Below are positions 63,867 through 64,000 of a stretch of DNA of 64,000 bases, in pieces. Made by a program: the position numbers and the translations under genes. The DNA is from Eubacterium sp. (GTDB lineage Bacteria > Bacillota > Clostridia > Lachnospirales > Lachnospiraceae). The notes beneath the pieces are model-generated. The model worked only from the letters and a program-made list of their open reading frames with translations. It did not search any database and was not told the DNA's origin. The stretch spans positions 36,126 to 100,125 of the forward strand of contig JAFYHN010000108.1 of assembly GCA_017539165.1 (NCBI GenBank). The letters run 5' to 3'. Positions within the stretch are counted from its first letter, which is position 1. Every line of letters starts with the position of its first letter.

Positions 63867-64000
63867 GTTTGCGCGCCATGGGCGCGCTCTAATGGGTGTA
63901 AGTCCCGAACACGCCCAGATAGTGGGAAGTGTATAGCCGAACAGCAAGGGTGTCCATCGTGAGGTGGAATCTGAAGGAAGCTGTAAGCAAATCTCTGGTC
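63867..64000 (+). mobile_element. 5' end of a bacterial group II intron (cut by the window)
   Basis: Begins GTTTG then CGCGCC-ATG-GGCGCG, followed by GGGTGTAAGTCCCGAACACG, CCGAACAGCAAGGGTGTCCA, TCGTGAGGTGGAATCTGAAG and GAAGCTGTAAGCAAATCTC. This is the domain I 5' region of bacterial group II introns found widely in clostridia and normally followed by the motif CTGACGAACAGAAAC and a reverse transcriptase/maturase gene, both beyond the edge. It starts directly after the T run of a terminator, the favoured target of class C introns. Confidence 0.85.

Overview
The window reads as chromosome of a low-to-moderate-GC Gram-positive anaerobe, most likely a member of the Lachnospiraceae (Butyrivibrio/Roseburia-like). 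The reasons are the oxygen-independent ribonucleotide reductase NrdD/NrdG, clostridial-type cyclic-di-GMP-I riboswitches, DUF4250 and YolD-like small proteins, SEC-C methionine aminopeptidase, YesMN-type sensor/regulator pair, lantibiotic-resistance type transporters and strong AGGAGG ribosome sites with frequent TTG/GTG starts. No species can be named from the sequence alone.

Layout. 1-6.7 kb: HIT protein (cut by the window edge), SGNH esterase, methionine aminopeptidase, a convergent HD-GYP c-di-GMP phosphodiesterase, Lon protease behind a CIRCE heat-shock operator, and a rhomboid protease. 6.7-13.1 kb: F1Fo ATP synthase operon atpB-E-F-A-G-D-C, with no separate delta gene. The C-terminal domain of delta appears fused to the front of alpha, and subunit c carries a signal-peptide-like extension. 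13.1-14.25 kb: two small membrane proteins. 14.25-19.06 kb: an AT-rich block bounded by a perfect 17-bp direct repeat. It holds an IS91-family transposase remnant, a small XRE regulator, two c-di-GMP-I riboswitch/terminator cassettes, zinc-ribbon membrane proteins and a YARHG lipoprotein. 19-25 kb: YolD-like protein with Y-family DNA polymerase, YhaO/YhaN-like nuclease/ATPase pair, DUF4250, dUTPase. 25-33 kb: NrdG/NrdD, phosphatase, a lipoprotein trigger-factor-like foldase, tRNA-Leu(CAG), a highly structured intergenic stretch, GreA, LysRS. 33-35.4 kb: TetR with flavodoxin-like reductase, then decayed integrase and BRO-type antirepressor fragments. 35.4-46.7 kb: two two-component/ABC modules of the antimicrobial-peptide resistance kind, separated by LemA/DUF3137. 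46.7-54.2 kb: a GGDEF protein with LacI-type sensor, SulP transporter, MetK, an atypical transcarbamylase, PyrB/PyrI. 54.2-56.4 kb: a regular iteron-like array in front of an Orc1/Cdc6-like AAA ATPase, and a TipA-like MerR regulator. 56.5-60.4 kb: one 1273-residue fusion of 4-alpha-glucanotransferase and glycogen phosphorylase. 60.4-64 kb: YesN/YesM-type system, its terminator, and immediately behind it the 5' end of a group II intron.

Themes. Cyclic-di-GMP signalling recurs: one synthase candidate (GGDEF), one hydrolase candidate (HD-GYP) and two riboswitch readers. Energy metabolism is represented by the unusual ATP synthase and the glycogen-degrading fusion enzyme. Mobile DNA has left remnants at 14.4, 34.7 and 63.9 kb. 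The strongest candidates for something undescribed are the delta-alpha fusion ATP synthase, the repeat-bounded double-riboswitch locus, the iteron/ATPase locus and the structured RNA-like stretch upstream of greA.
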